Source: an uncultured Selenomonadaceae bacterium (GTDB lineage: Bacteria; Bacillota; Negativicutes; Selenomonadales; Selenomonadaceae). From it: 5,320 nt of DNA. Made by a program: the position numbers and the translations under genes. The stretch covers positions 1-5,320 of the forward strand of contig CAJODU010000108.1 in NCBI GenBank assembly GCA_905233325.1, written 5' to 3'. Positions 1 to 5,310 of this stretch are shown here, in pieces. The notes beneath the pieces were generated by a model. It was not told the DNA's origin, ran no database searches, and saw only the letters and a program-made list of their open reading frames with translations. Each line of letters opens with the position of its first letter. The first letter of the stretch is position 1.

Positions 1-61
1 ACATTTAACAAGTTTTTCTTATGTCAATTTGAATGATTTTGAATAATATTTTTAGAGAAAT

Positions 62-92
62 AAAAAATCGCCTGTAAAGCTCACAGGCGATT
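62..92 (-). terminator. Rho-independent terminator closing the binding-protein operon
   Basis: A perfect 10-bp inverted repeat (AATCGCCTGT at 66-75, ACAGGCGATT at 83-92) encloses a 7-nt loop. Read leftward, the stem is followed at once by a U-rich tract, which is the run of A residues at 62-67 on the plus strand. It starts 24 nt beyond the stop codon of the binding-protein gene that ends at 117. The plus-strand side has only a mixed AT tract after the stem, so it should work mainly on leftward transcripts. Confidence 0.92.
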
Positions 93-116
93 CAATTTAT
101 ATTTATTGCAAGTTAT

Positions 117-932
117 TTACTCTTTACCTTTAACTAAATCCTTGTCAAACCATTGCTCAGAAATCTTCTTGGCGGAGCCGTCTTTCACCATCTCATCAAA
201 GACCTTCTGCACTTCATCACGAAGAGCAGTATCATCTTTGCGGAAGGCAATTCCGAATTGACTTACAGGACCGACCACAACATCAAGCGCATCGATCTTG
301 TCAGGGTGCTTGCTTATATAGTAGCGACCGACAATTTCATCACCAACAACGGCGTCAATTCTGCCATTCTCCAGATCCATGAAGGCACTGGTGAAGTCGC
401 CGTAGGTTTTAAGCTCCTTGAGGCTGTTCTTGAGGCTTTCGTTCTCGTTGAAGTAACCTTCAGCAGTGGAGGCTGACTGTGTGCCGATTGTCATACCGGC
501 AAGGTCTGCCTCACCCACAATGGTGCTCGGTGTTTCCGTATGGCGGACAAAGACAATCTGCCTGTTATCCATGTAAGGATCACTGAAGAGCATATTTTCT
601 TGACGCTCAGGAGTAATATCAAGACCATTCCAGAGAATATCAATGCGCTTGGATTTAAGTTCAGCCTCTTTGCTGGACCAATCAATGGCCTTAAATTCGA
701 CTTCACGACCAAGACGTTTTGCAGCTTCTTTTGCAAGTTCAACATCAAAGCCGGTGATCTCGTTCTTGTCGTCTCTGAAACCCATGGGCGGGAACTCATC
801 ATCAAGACCGACAACGATTTTATTGCCGCCGGTAGTTGCCGCCTTGTCACTGCCGCCCTCTTGTCCGCCGCAACCTGTGATAACTGTCGCTGCCGCAAGA
901 AGTGCCGTCAAAACTAAACCTTTAATTTTCAC
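117..932 (-). CDS. Amino-acid ABC transporter substrate-binding lipoprotein (family 3), downstream copy
   Basis: This is a 271-residue extracytoplasmic solute-binding protein of the polar amino acid type (SBP family 3, PBPb fold). It would capture an amino acid outside the cytoplasmic membrane and deliver it to an ABC permease. Residues 1-20 form a lipoprotein signal peptide ending in the lipobox ITGC, so Cys21 should be lipidated. A low-complexity Gly/Ser/Thr linker (22-36) leads to the two-lobed domain, which opens with VVGLDDEFPPMGF. Arg110 in TPER fits the usual carboxylate-binding Arg, and Asp188 in VVGDE fits the usual amino-group-binding Asp. The start is GTG at 932-930, with AGGAGG 10 nt upstream; it places the signal peptide correctly. 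The gene lies 42 bp after the related gene ending at 975 and is probably cotranscribed with it. The two proteins are about half identical by eye. The ligand cannot be read from sequence, and no permease or ATPase gene is adjacent. Confidence 0.93.
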   Translation of the reverse strand: MKIKGLVLTALLAAATVITGCGGQEGGSDKAATTGGNKIVVGLDDEFPPMGFRDDKNEITGFDVELAKEAAKRLGREVEFKAIDWSSKEAELKSKRIDILWNGLDITPERQENMLFSDPYMDNRQIVFVRHTETPSTIVGEADLAGMTIGTQSASTAEGYFNENESLKNSLKELKTYGDFTSAFMDLENGRIDAVVGDEIVGRYYISKHPDKIDALDVVVGPVSQFGIAFRKDDTALRDEVQKVFDEMVKDGSAKKISEQWFDKDLVKGKE

Positions 933-942
933 TTTAAAGATT

Positions 943-948
943 CCTCCT
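943..948 (-). promoter_or_regulatory. Ribosome binding site supporting a GTG start
   Basis: Read on the minus strand, a full AGGAGG precedes the GTG codon at 932-930 by 10 nt. It supports the non-ATG start of the downstream binding-protein gene. No ATG in the same frame near this point would give a complete signal peptide with comparable spacing. Confidence 0.8.
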
Positions 949-974
949 AAATTTTAGTGGATATGTTATCGACA

Positions 975-1793
975 TTATTTGTCGAGGATTAAATCTTTAC
1001 CGAACCATTTTTTGGAAATTCTTTTAGCTGTACCGTCCGCAACCATTGAATCAAAAGTCTTTTGCACTTCGTCGCGGAGTCTAATATCATTTTTTCTAAA
1101 GCCGACAGCAATATCACCTTTGTCACTGATTGATATGGAAAGTGCGTCAATTTTGTTTTCAAGGCCATTTTTGAAGATATAATAGCGACCGTTGATTTCA
1201 TCAGCAATGACAGCATCTACCATTCTTTTGGTCAGATCGTCAAAAGCCGCTGCGGTGTCGGAATAAATTTTTATTTCCTTCAATGTAAATTTAAGCTCAT
1301 TATCTAAATCCAATGCAGCTTCGGAAGTTGAATCACCTTGAATACCGACAGACATTCCCGCCAATTTGCTCTTGTCCGTGATAAGGCTGTATTGATTGCT
1401 GTGATAGACAAATACTATTTGACCGCTACTCATATATGGTCTGGTGAACAGCATATTTTTTTGGCGTTCGTCTGTAACTTCCAAACCATTCCAGATCATG
1501 TCAATATTGCCGGAATTTAATTCATTCTCCTTGTTTGCCCACTCTATAGGTTTAAACTCAACTTCATAGCCCAATCTCTTCATTGTTTCCTTAGCGAGAT
1601 CCACATCAAAGCCGACTATTTCTCCTGATTCATCTCTAAAACCAAAGGGCAGGAAGTACTCATCAAGTCCCACTACAAGTTTATCCTTGCCGATAGGTTT
1701 TGTATTGATATTATTTGAAGATTGCTCACCACAGCCCGCACAGGCAAACATCATGAGAACTGCAACAATCATAATAAAAAACTTGCGTGTCAT
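975..1793 (-). CDS. Amino-acid ABC transporter substrate-binding lipoprotein (family 3), upstream copy
   Basis: This 272-residue protein is a tandem paralogue of the gene at 117-932 and probably also a membrane-anchored amino-acid receptor for an ABC importer. A basic N-terminus (MTRK) and a hydrophobic stretch to residue 20 precede Cys21, which aligns with the lipidated Cys of its neighbour. The lipobox reads CAGC, and the Cys at the -3 position is unusual. The binding domain opens with VVGLDEYFLPFGF. Arg110 in TDER and Asp188 in VIADE sit at exactly the same positions as the ligand-contact Arg and Asp of the paralogue, and both proteins share WNGL before the Arg. Differences such as FLPF versus FPPM at the pocket entrance suggest a possible difference in ligand preference (inference). 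The start is ATG at 1793, with GAGG 7 nt upstream. It is the first gene after the promoter at 1825-1853. Confidence 0.93.
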   Translation of the reverse strand: MTRKFFIMIVAVLMMFACAGCGEQSSNNINTKPIGKDKLVVGLDEYFLPFGFRDESGEIVGFDVDLAKETMKRLGYEVEFKPIEWANKENELNSGNIDMIWNGLEVTDERQKNMLFTRPYMSSGQIVFVYHSNQYSLITDKSKLAGMSVGIQGDSTSEAALDLDNELKFTLKEIKIYSDTAAAFDDLTKRMVDAVIADEINGRYYIFKNGLENKIDALSISISDKGDIAVGFRKNDIRLRDEVQKTFDSMVADGTAKRISKKWFGKDLILDK

Positions 1794-1824
1794 ATCAATA
1801 CCTCATCATTCTCAAAACACTTGC

Positions 1825-1853
1825 ATTATACTATCATCGCTCAAACATTGCAA
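1825..1853 (-). promoter_or_regulatory. Sigma-A-type promoter for the binding-protein pair
   Basis: On the minus strand, TTGCAA (1848-1853) and a perfect TATAAT (1825-1830) are separated by exactly 17 bp. Transcription would begin near 1818 and leave a leader of about 25 nt before the ATG at 1793. The -35 box matches consensus at 4 of 6 positions. The location, between the glmU stop and the first binding-protein gene, fits an independent operon promoter. The start point is an estimate. Confidence 0.78.
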
Positions 1854-1863
1854 GCATTTATCT

Positions 1864-1885
1864 ATTTTGATTATGTATACAAAAT
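1864..1885 (-). repeat. Inverted repeat upstream of the binding-protein promoter (possible operator)
   Basis: ATTTTG (1864-1869) and CAAAAT (1880-1885) form a 6-10-6 inverted repeat. A second perfect palindrome, TGTATACA (1874-1881), overlaps its right half. The element lies about 10 bp upstream of the -35 box and touches the stop codon of glmU. The position would suit an activator or upstream operator, but AT-rich DNA yields such repeats by chance, so no regulator is assigned. Confidence 0.3.
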
Positions 1886-3246
1886 CACTGCTGACGCTTG
1901 TCCTTCCAATCAGCCTTATTGACTTGTCTTGCACGGGCAATGGCGAGATTATTTTCAGGAATGTCCATATTGATTGTCGAGCCGGCAGCAATGTAAACGC
2001 CGCTGTTGACTGTAACGGGAGCAACAAGGTTGGTGTTGCAGCCTATGAAAACGTTATCGCCTACAGTTGTGCGGTATTTTTTCTTGCCGTCATAGTTGCA
2101 GGTGACTGTACCACAGCCAACATTGACATTTGAACCCATATCAGTATCACCGATATATTGCAGGTGAGGAAGTTTAGAGCCTTCACCAATGTTAGAGTTT
2201 TTGACTTCGACGAAGTTGCCGATTTTGACATTTTTGCTGATGTGAGTGCCGGGTCTGAGATGGACGTAAGGCCCAATCACGACACCATCATCAACTTCAG
2301 CGTCATGTGAGTAGACAAATTGCATTGTGACATTGCTGCCAATCTTGGTATTCTGCAGGCGGCAGTTAGGACCGATTGAGCAGTTTTCGCCAATCTTGGT
2401 GCCGGTCTCAAGGTAAGTGAACGGCAGGATAGTAGTATCGCGTCCAATTTCAACATCACAATCAATAAAAGTTGAATCAGGATCAAGAATCGTTACGCCA
2501 TTTTCCATAAGTTCGAGATTCTTGCGTTGGCGGAGAATACGCTCGGCAGTGGCAAGCTGATAGCGTGAGTTGATTCCCAGTATCTGAGTAAAGGCGTTGG
2601 TGACGAAGGCGTTGATGAGAAGTCCTTGTGAGCGAATGATTCCCAAAACATCAGTCAAGTAGTATTCACCCTGCGCATTGTCGTTGGTGATTTTCTCAAG
2701 AGCGTCAAAGAGAGATTTCACGTCAAAGCAGTACATTCCTGAATTGACTTCATGGATTTGAAGTTCTTCTTCGGTGGCGTCCTTGTGTTCGACGATTTTA
2801 TCAACGGAGCCGCTCTGGTTGCGGACGATTCGTCCATAGCCGGTGGCGTCCGGCATCATCGCCGTCAAGACGGTTGCCGTTGCCTTTGATTGTTCGTGAT
2901 ATTCAATAAATTTTTCTAAAAGATCGGCAGTGACGAGCGGCGTATCTCCGCAAAGGATCATCACTGTGCCTTCAGTGTCATTCAGCTTATCCTTAGCCAT
3001 CTTTACCGCGTGACCTGTGCCGAGCTGCTCCGCTTGGAGGGCAAATTCCACGCCCGTTATTGCCTTTTCGACTTCATCAGCACCGGAACCTATAACGACG
3101 ATCTCACGCTCAGAACCTGCACCTCTCGCTGCTTCAATTACATGTTCAAGCATAGGTCTGCCGCAGACTTTATGCAATACTTTCGGCAATTTTGACTTCA
3201 TTCTGGTACCCTTGCCGGCTGCCAATATTATTGTAGTTAATTTCAT
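1885..3246 (-). CDS. glmU: Bifunctional GlmU: GlcN-1-P acetyltransferase / GlcNAc-1-P uridylyltransferase
   Basis: This 453-residue cytoplasmic enzyme acetylates glucosamine-1-phosphate and then couples it to UTP, giving UDP-GlcNAc for peptidoglycan and other glycans. The N-terminal nucleotidyltransferase half has the LAAGKGTRM loop (8-16), Lys22, QLGTGHA (74-80), the metal-binding Asp101 in CGDTPL, GYGR (136-139), VEHKDA (152-157) and Asn225 in LGINSR. From about residue 250 onward, hexapeptide repeats form the left-handed beta-helix. The acetyltransferase residues Arg331 (LRPG), Lys349 and His361 (HLQYIGD) are present, and the conserved end LAIARARQVNK is intact. Length is normal for the family. 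I chose the ATG at 3246 because it gives the standard N-terminus and has GAGAGGAG upstream. The frame stays open to 3351, but the extra 35 residues are unlike the family and would overlap the promoter. No clear terminator follows, so some readthrough into the binding-protein genes is possible. No prs gene follows, unlike the common Bacillota order. Confidence 0.98.
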   Translation of the reverse strand: MKLTTIILAAGKGTRMKSKLPKVLHKVCGRPMLEHVIEAARGAGSEREIVVIGSGADEVEKAITGVEFALQAEQLGTGHAVKMAKDKLNDTEGTVMILCGDTPLVTADLLEKFIEYHEQSKATATVLTAMMPDATGYGRIVRNQSGSVDKIVEHKDATEEELQIHEVNSGMYCFDVKSLFDALEKITNDNAQGEYYLTDVLGIIRSQGLLINAFVTNAFTQILGINSRYQLATAERILRQRKNLELMENGVTILDPDSTFIDCDVEIGRDTTILPFTYLETGTKIGENCSIGPNCRLQNTKIGSNVTMQFVYSHDAEVDDGVVIGPYVHLRPGTHISKNVKIGNFVEVKNSNIGEGSKLPHLQYIGDTDMGSNVNVGCGTVTCNYDGKKKYRTTVGDNVFIGCNTNLVAPVTVNSGVYIAAGSTINMDIPENNLAIARARQVNKADWKDKRQQ

Positions 3247-3257
3247 CTGAAAATTTT

Positions 3258-3265
3258 CTCCTCTC
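3258..3265 (-). promoter_or_regulatory. Ribosome binding site that fixes the glmU start
   Basis: GAGAGGAG on the minus strand lies 11 nt before the ATG at 3246-3244. This is slightly long spacing. The site overlaps the codons of the two earlier in-frame ATGs (about 3262-3270), so those cannot use it. It therefore supports the shorter, family-typical glmU start. Confidence 0.7.
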
Positions 3266-3281
3266 ATCATTGTCTTACTAT

Positions 3282-3311
3282 ATTTTAATTTCAATCTAAA
3301 TATATTGTCAA
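3282..3311 (-). promoter_or_regulatory. Sigma-A-type promoter for glmU
   Basis: A perfect TTGACA on the minus strand (3306-3311) is followed after 18 bp by TAAAAT (3282-3287). The expected start near 3275 would give a leader of about 30 nt. It is back to back with the flagellar promoter at 3352-3380, with about 40 bp between the two -35 boxes. That gap holds a GATAA-A-TTATC palindrome (3324-3334) and an A5T5 tract (3336-3345), either of which could bind a regulator. Confidence 0.75.
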
Positions 3312-3335
3312 TAGCAAACTTATGATAAATTATCG

Positions 3336-3455
3336 AAAAATTTTTATTCACTTGACTAAATTTCTTTCTTGTTATATCTTTATAAAGAAAAATTTTTTAA
3401 AAAAGTAGGTGTGAAATGCAATTATTGTAAAATCAAAAAAGGAAAAAAATTTTTT
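3336..3455. repeat. Three AnTn tracts in the divergent intergenic region
   Basis: A5T5 (3336-3345), A5T6 (3388-3398) and A7T6 (3443-3455) have their A/T junctions 52 and 57 bp apart, close to whole numbers of helical turns. Such tracts narrow the minor groove and can curve DNA. They flank the predicted flagellar promoter and its start point. A structural or nucleoid-protein role is possible but inferred only; base composition alone could explain them. Confidence 0.35.
3352..3380 (+). promoter_or_regulatory. Probable sigma-A promoter for the flagellar genes
   Basis: TTGACT (3352-3357) and TATCTT (3375-3380) are separated by 17 bp, giving an expected start near 3387. The -35 box is strong and the -10 box moderate (4 of 6). 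I saw no sigma-28/sigma-D-like pair (TAAA with GCCGATA) and no sigma-54 pair (TGGCAC with TTGCA) in this gap. The first flagellar gene would therefore have a leader of about 125 nt, which contains the short frame at 3411-3515. Confidence 0.45.
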
Positions 3456-3515
3456 GTGAAGAAAAATAAAGATAGAATTTATTGTCCGATTGTGAGGAAG
3501 AGGGTGATGAAATGA
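3411..3515 (+). pseudogene. Short zinc-knuckle-like reading frame, apparently frameshifted before flbD
   Basis: From the GTG at 3411 a 34-codon frame begins VKCNYC, continues Lys-rich, and ends with a TGA (3513-3515) overlapping the flbD start in an ATGA junction. It carries one CxxC pair (Cys3, Cys6) and then YCP (Cys25). In this frame the expected last Cys is missing. A -1 shift at the CCG codon (3486-3488) would read CPDC followed by EEEGDE, giving CX2C-X18-CX2C, a typical zinc-ribbon layout. The shifted frame runs without a stop straight into flbD. It could be a degraded small zinc-ribbon gene, an N-terminal zinc ribbon once fused to FlbD, a sequencing error, or chance. The GTG has a poor ribosome binding site: AGG ends only 1 nt before it. 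The frame is open upstream to 3360 with no better start. I do not recognise a named family. Confidence 0.35.
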
Positions 3516-3712
3516 TAAAGTTGACAAAATTTAATTCTGAAGCACAAAAAAAAGGAGAATTTGTCTTGAACGCCGAAATAATAGAGACAATAGAAGAAAC
3601 ACCCGATACGGTTGTAACTCTTACCAATGGTAAAAAGTTAATCGTAGATGAATCAATGGACGAGATTGTCCGCCGCGTGATGAAATATCGTCGCGCACTC
3701 AAGCAATTTTAA
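3512..3712 (+). CDS. flbD: FlbD/SwrD-family flagellar protein
   Basis: This 66-residue protein belongs to the small FlbD family found in flagellar operons of Bacillota. It is unrelated to the Caulobacter transcription factor of the same name. The Bacillus subtilis member SwrD raises flagellar motor torque for swarming. Family hallmarks are the start MIKLT, VLNAEIIETIEETPDT (18-33), TLTNGKK (36-42) and VDES (45-48), followed by a basic helical tail. About six extra residues (SEAQKK, 9-14) seem to sit between the usual Asn and Gly of the first hairpin; this segment includes an A8 run in the DNA (3546-3553). The ATG at 3512 has GAGGG 7 nt upstream and matches the family N-terminus. A TTG at 3482 in the same frame would add ten residues (start SDCEEE) and looks like the tail of the broken frame before it. 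fliL follows after 14 bp. Confidence 0.9.
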   Translation: MIKLTKFNSEAQKKGEFVLNAEIIETIEETPDTVVTLTNGKKLIVDESMDEIVRRVMKYRRALKQF

Positions 3713-3726
3713 TGGAGGATTAAGAT

Positions 3727-4242
3727 ATGGCTGAAGAAGAGAAAGAAGAGGCTGCTCCGGAGCCAAAGAAAAAGTCACCGATAGTCTTGGTTGCAGTTTT
3801 GGTAGTCGTCGGATTACTTCTTGCAACCGGTATTGCATTTTTTGTATCAAAGATGGCAGTAGAAAGTGCTGCTTCAGAAGCAAACGACAATAGTGGTCGT
3901 CACAGCGATCCGGGTGTATTTATTAAACTCGGTGATGCGAAGGAAGGTATTTTAGTAAATGTCGGTGGTCCACGCAGCAGTAAATATCTGAAAACCGGTA
4001 TAGTTTTGGAAATGAACCCCGGTAAAAAAGATAACATCAACGAAGAGACAGGTGCTCTGCTGCCGGAAGCTGAAACAAAAATACTTGACACTACTATGCA
4101 ATTCTTACGTGCAACTAAAATTGAAGACTTTGATGCCACAAAGCAAGATGAACTAAAAAAACAGCTTAAAGATCTGCTCAATTCCGTACTCGGAGCGGGT
4201 TCCGTTTATGATGTATATATAACGAGTTTCTTGCTGCAATAA
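3727..4242 (+). CDS. fliL: Flagellar basal body-associated protein FliL
   Basis: This 171-residue single-span membrane protein sits around the motor near the stator units and supports stator function, most clearly at high load or in swarming. A charged cytoplasmic N-terminus (acidic 3-8, then KKK at 14-16) precedes one transmembrane helix (about 18-40). A short linker follows, then the extracytoplasmic FliL domain from about residue 63 (GVFIKLGDAKEGILVNVGG) to the end. The typical LKTGIVLEM strand, a helix with LDTTMQFLRA, and the C-terminal VYDVYITSFLLQ are present. Length is normal. The ATG has GGAGG 8 nt upstream, and the gene is 14 bp after flbD, so the two are surely cotranscribed. The usual motA and motB genes do not lie between flbD and fliL here. 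Confidence 0.95.
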   Translation: MAEEEKEEAAPEPKKKSPIVLVAVLVVVGLLLATGIAFFVSKMAVESAASEANDNSGRHSDPGVFIKLGDAKEGILVNVGGPRSSKYLKTGIVLEMNPGKKDNINEETGALLPEAETKILDTTMQFLRATKIEDFDATKQDELKKQLKDLLNSVLGAGSVYDVYITSFLLQ

Positions 4243-4250
4243 GGCAATGC

Positions 4251-4285
4251 GTGATAATATGTAAATCCATTACATATTTGATCAC
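4251..4285 (+). other. Bulged hairpin in the fliL-fliM gap
   Basis: GTGAT (4251-4255) pairs with ATCAC (4281-4285), and AATATGTAA (4256-4264) pairs with TTACATATT (4270-4278). This gives a 14-bp stem with a 2-nt bulge (TG, 4279-4280) and a 5-nt loop (ATCCA). It starts 8 nt after the fliL stop and ends 5 nt before the fliM ribosome binding site. No U tract follows, so it is not a standard terminator. It could stabilise a processed mRNA end, affect fliM translation, or be a protein-binding palindrome. Confidence 0.55.
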
Positions 4286-4290
4286 TAATC

Positions 4291-4301
4291 AAAGGGGGGA
4301 G
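4291..4301 (+). promoter_or_regulatory. Strong ribosome binding site supporting a TTG start for fliM
   Basis: AAAGGGGGGAG lies just before the TTG at 4306-4308, with 6 nt between the G run and the codon. No ATG or GTG in the fliM frame occurs near it, and the TTG gives the expected FliM N-terminus. The strong site probably compensates for the weak start codon. Confidence 0.8.
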
Positions 4302-4305
4302 CGTA

Positions 4306-5310
4306 TTGCCGGATGAAGTACTATCTCAATCCGAGATAGATAAGTTATTGCAGAGCATCAATGAAGGCAGTGTTAATGCTGATGAAATGAAGAGCGATGA
4401 AAGTAGTCGCAAAATTAAAGTTTACGACTTCAAACGCCCCGATAAATTTTCAAAAGATCAGATAAGAACACTTTACATGCTGCATGAGAGTTTTGCAAGA
4501 TTATTAAATACATACTTGTCGACACATTTGAGAACTATAGTCAACGTCGATGTCGCTTCCGTCGAACAGCTTACTTATCAAGAATTTGTTCAGTCGATGG
4601 CGAATCCCAGCGTTATCAGTGTTTTGGGCGTTCCACCGCTCAAAGGTAATATTATTTTGGAAGTTGGCACGGAGATTGCTTTTGCCTTTATCGACAGAGT
4701 GTTTGGCGGTGACGGTAACACTGCGATGAAAACTCGCGTGTTGACTGAAATTGAAGATGCGGTTATGCGCCGATTCGTCAACACTGCAATGACTCATTTT
4801 AAAGAGGCTTGGGCAAATGTCACTATAATGCACCCTGTACTTGAGACCACTGAATCAAACCCGCAATTTACACAAATAGTGCCGCCGAGTGATATGGTTG
4901 TCATTGTAACTCTTCAGATGAAAGTCGGAGAAATTGAGGGCATGATGAATATATGTATACCTTATTTGGTGTTGGAACCTATCATGTCCAAGTTGACGAC
5001 TACATTTTGGGTTGCTTCTACTATTTCAAAAGATGATAGCGAGGATCAAGTAGCCCTTATTCAAAAGAAAATTGAGCGTACTCAAATTCCATTTGCAGTT
5101 GAAGTTGGCTCCGTCCATATTACTATACGCGAATTTTTGACATTGGGATTTGGTGACGTTCTGCAGTTGGATACAAGGGTGAAAGACGATTTGCCTTGCC
5201 GAGTCGGCACTAAACCTAAATTCTTCTGCCGACCGGGTACAAGCGGCAAAAAAATGGCTGTTCAGATAACCAGGGTAGTTGAAGAAAATCCTGAAGAGGA
5301 AGAAAATTAA
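4306..5310 (+). CDS. fliM: Flagellar motor switch protein FliM
   Basis: This 334-residue C-ring protein takes the CheY signal and sets the rotation direction of the motor. The N-terminal CheY-P-binding peptide reads EVLSQSEIDKLL (4-15). A variable linker follows, then VYDFKRPDKFSKDQIR (39-54), the start of the middle domain. This domain carries the GGDG motif (134-137), characteristic of the FliG-contacting surface. The C-terminal SpoA-type domain (about 255-325) contains IPFAVEVGS, LTLGFGDVLQLD and VGTKPKF and would pair with FliN or FliY. The tail is acidic (ENPEEEEN). Length matches Bacillus FliM. The TTG start is supported by a G-rich ribosome binding site. It follows fliL by 63 bp with a hairpin in between. 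The stop lies 10 bp before the window end, and fliY or fliN would be expected next. Confidence 0.97.
   Translation: MPDEVLSQSEIDKLLQSINEGSVNADEMKSDESSRKIKVYDFKRPDKFSKDQIRTLYMLHESFARLLNTYLSTHLRTIVNVDVASVEQLTYQEFVQSMANPSVISVLGVPPLKGNIILEVGTEIAFAFIDRVFGGDGNTAMKTRVLTEIEDAVMRRFVNTAMTHFKEAWANVTIMHPVLETTESNPQFTQIVPPSDMVVIVTLQMKVGEIEGMMNICIPYLVLEPIMSKLTTTFWVASTISKDDSEDQVALIQKKIERTQIPFAVEVGSVHITIREFLTLGFGDVLQLDTRVKDDLPCRVGTKPKFFCRPGTSGKKMAVQITRVVEENPEEEEN

Noticed and set aside
1..60. TTGACA on the minus strand at 22-27 as a promoter for a gene to the left
   Set aside because: No acceptable -10 box appears at 16-18 bp within the window, and the gene it would serve is outside the window.
1687..2133. 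148-codon open frame on the plus strand across the ends of the first binding-protein gene and glmU
   Set aside because: It is antisense to two well-supported genes, has no ribosome binding site, and its protein looks like a mirror of their codon pattern.
3320..3340. Fur-box-like sequence between the divergent promoters
   Set aside because: Only the short GATAA/TTATC arms match. The 19-bp three-hexamer pattern is not met, and AT-rich DNA gives such matches easily.
3247..3351. 35-residue N-terminal extension of GlmU, open to 3351
   Set aside because: The extra residues do not resemble the family, the stretch contains the predicted promoter, and a ribosome binding site serves the inner ATG at 3246.
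3416..3430. Four-codon leader peptide (ATG CAA TTA TTG TAA) with a TAGGTG site upstream
   Set aside because: Too short to separate from chance. It has no run of regulatory codons and no attenuator structure after it, although its ribosome binding site is better placed than that of the 3411 GTG.
3482..3511. FlbD starting at the upstream TTG (3482)
   Set aside because: The family begins at MIKLT, and the ATG at 3512 has a well-spaced GAGGG. The extra residues are better explained as the tail of the broken zinc-knuckle frame.
4504..4833. 109-codon open frame antisense to fliM
   Set aside because: It lies wholly inside fliM on the opposite strand, with no promoter or ribosome binding site and no recognisable domain.
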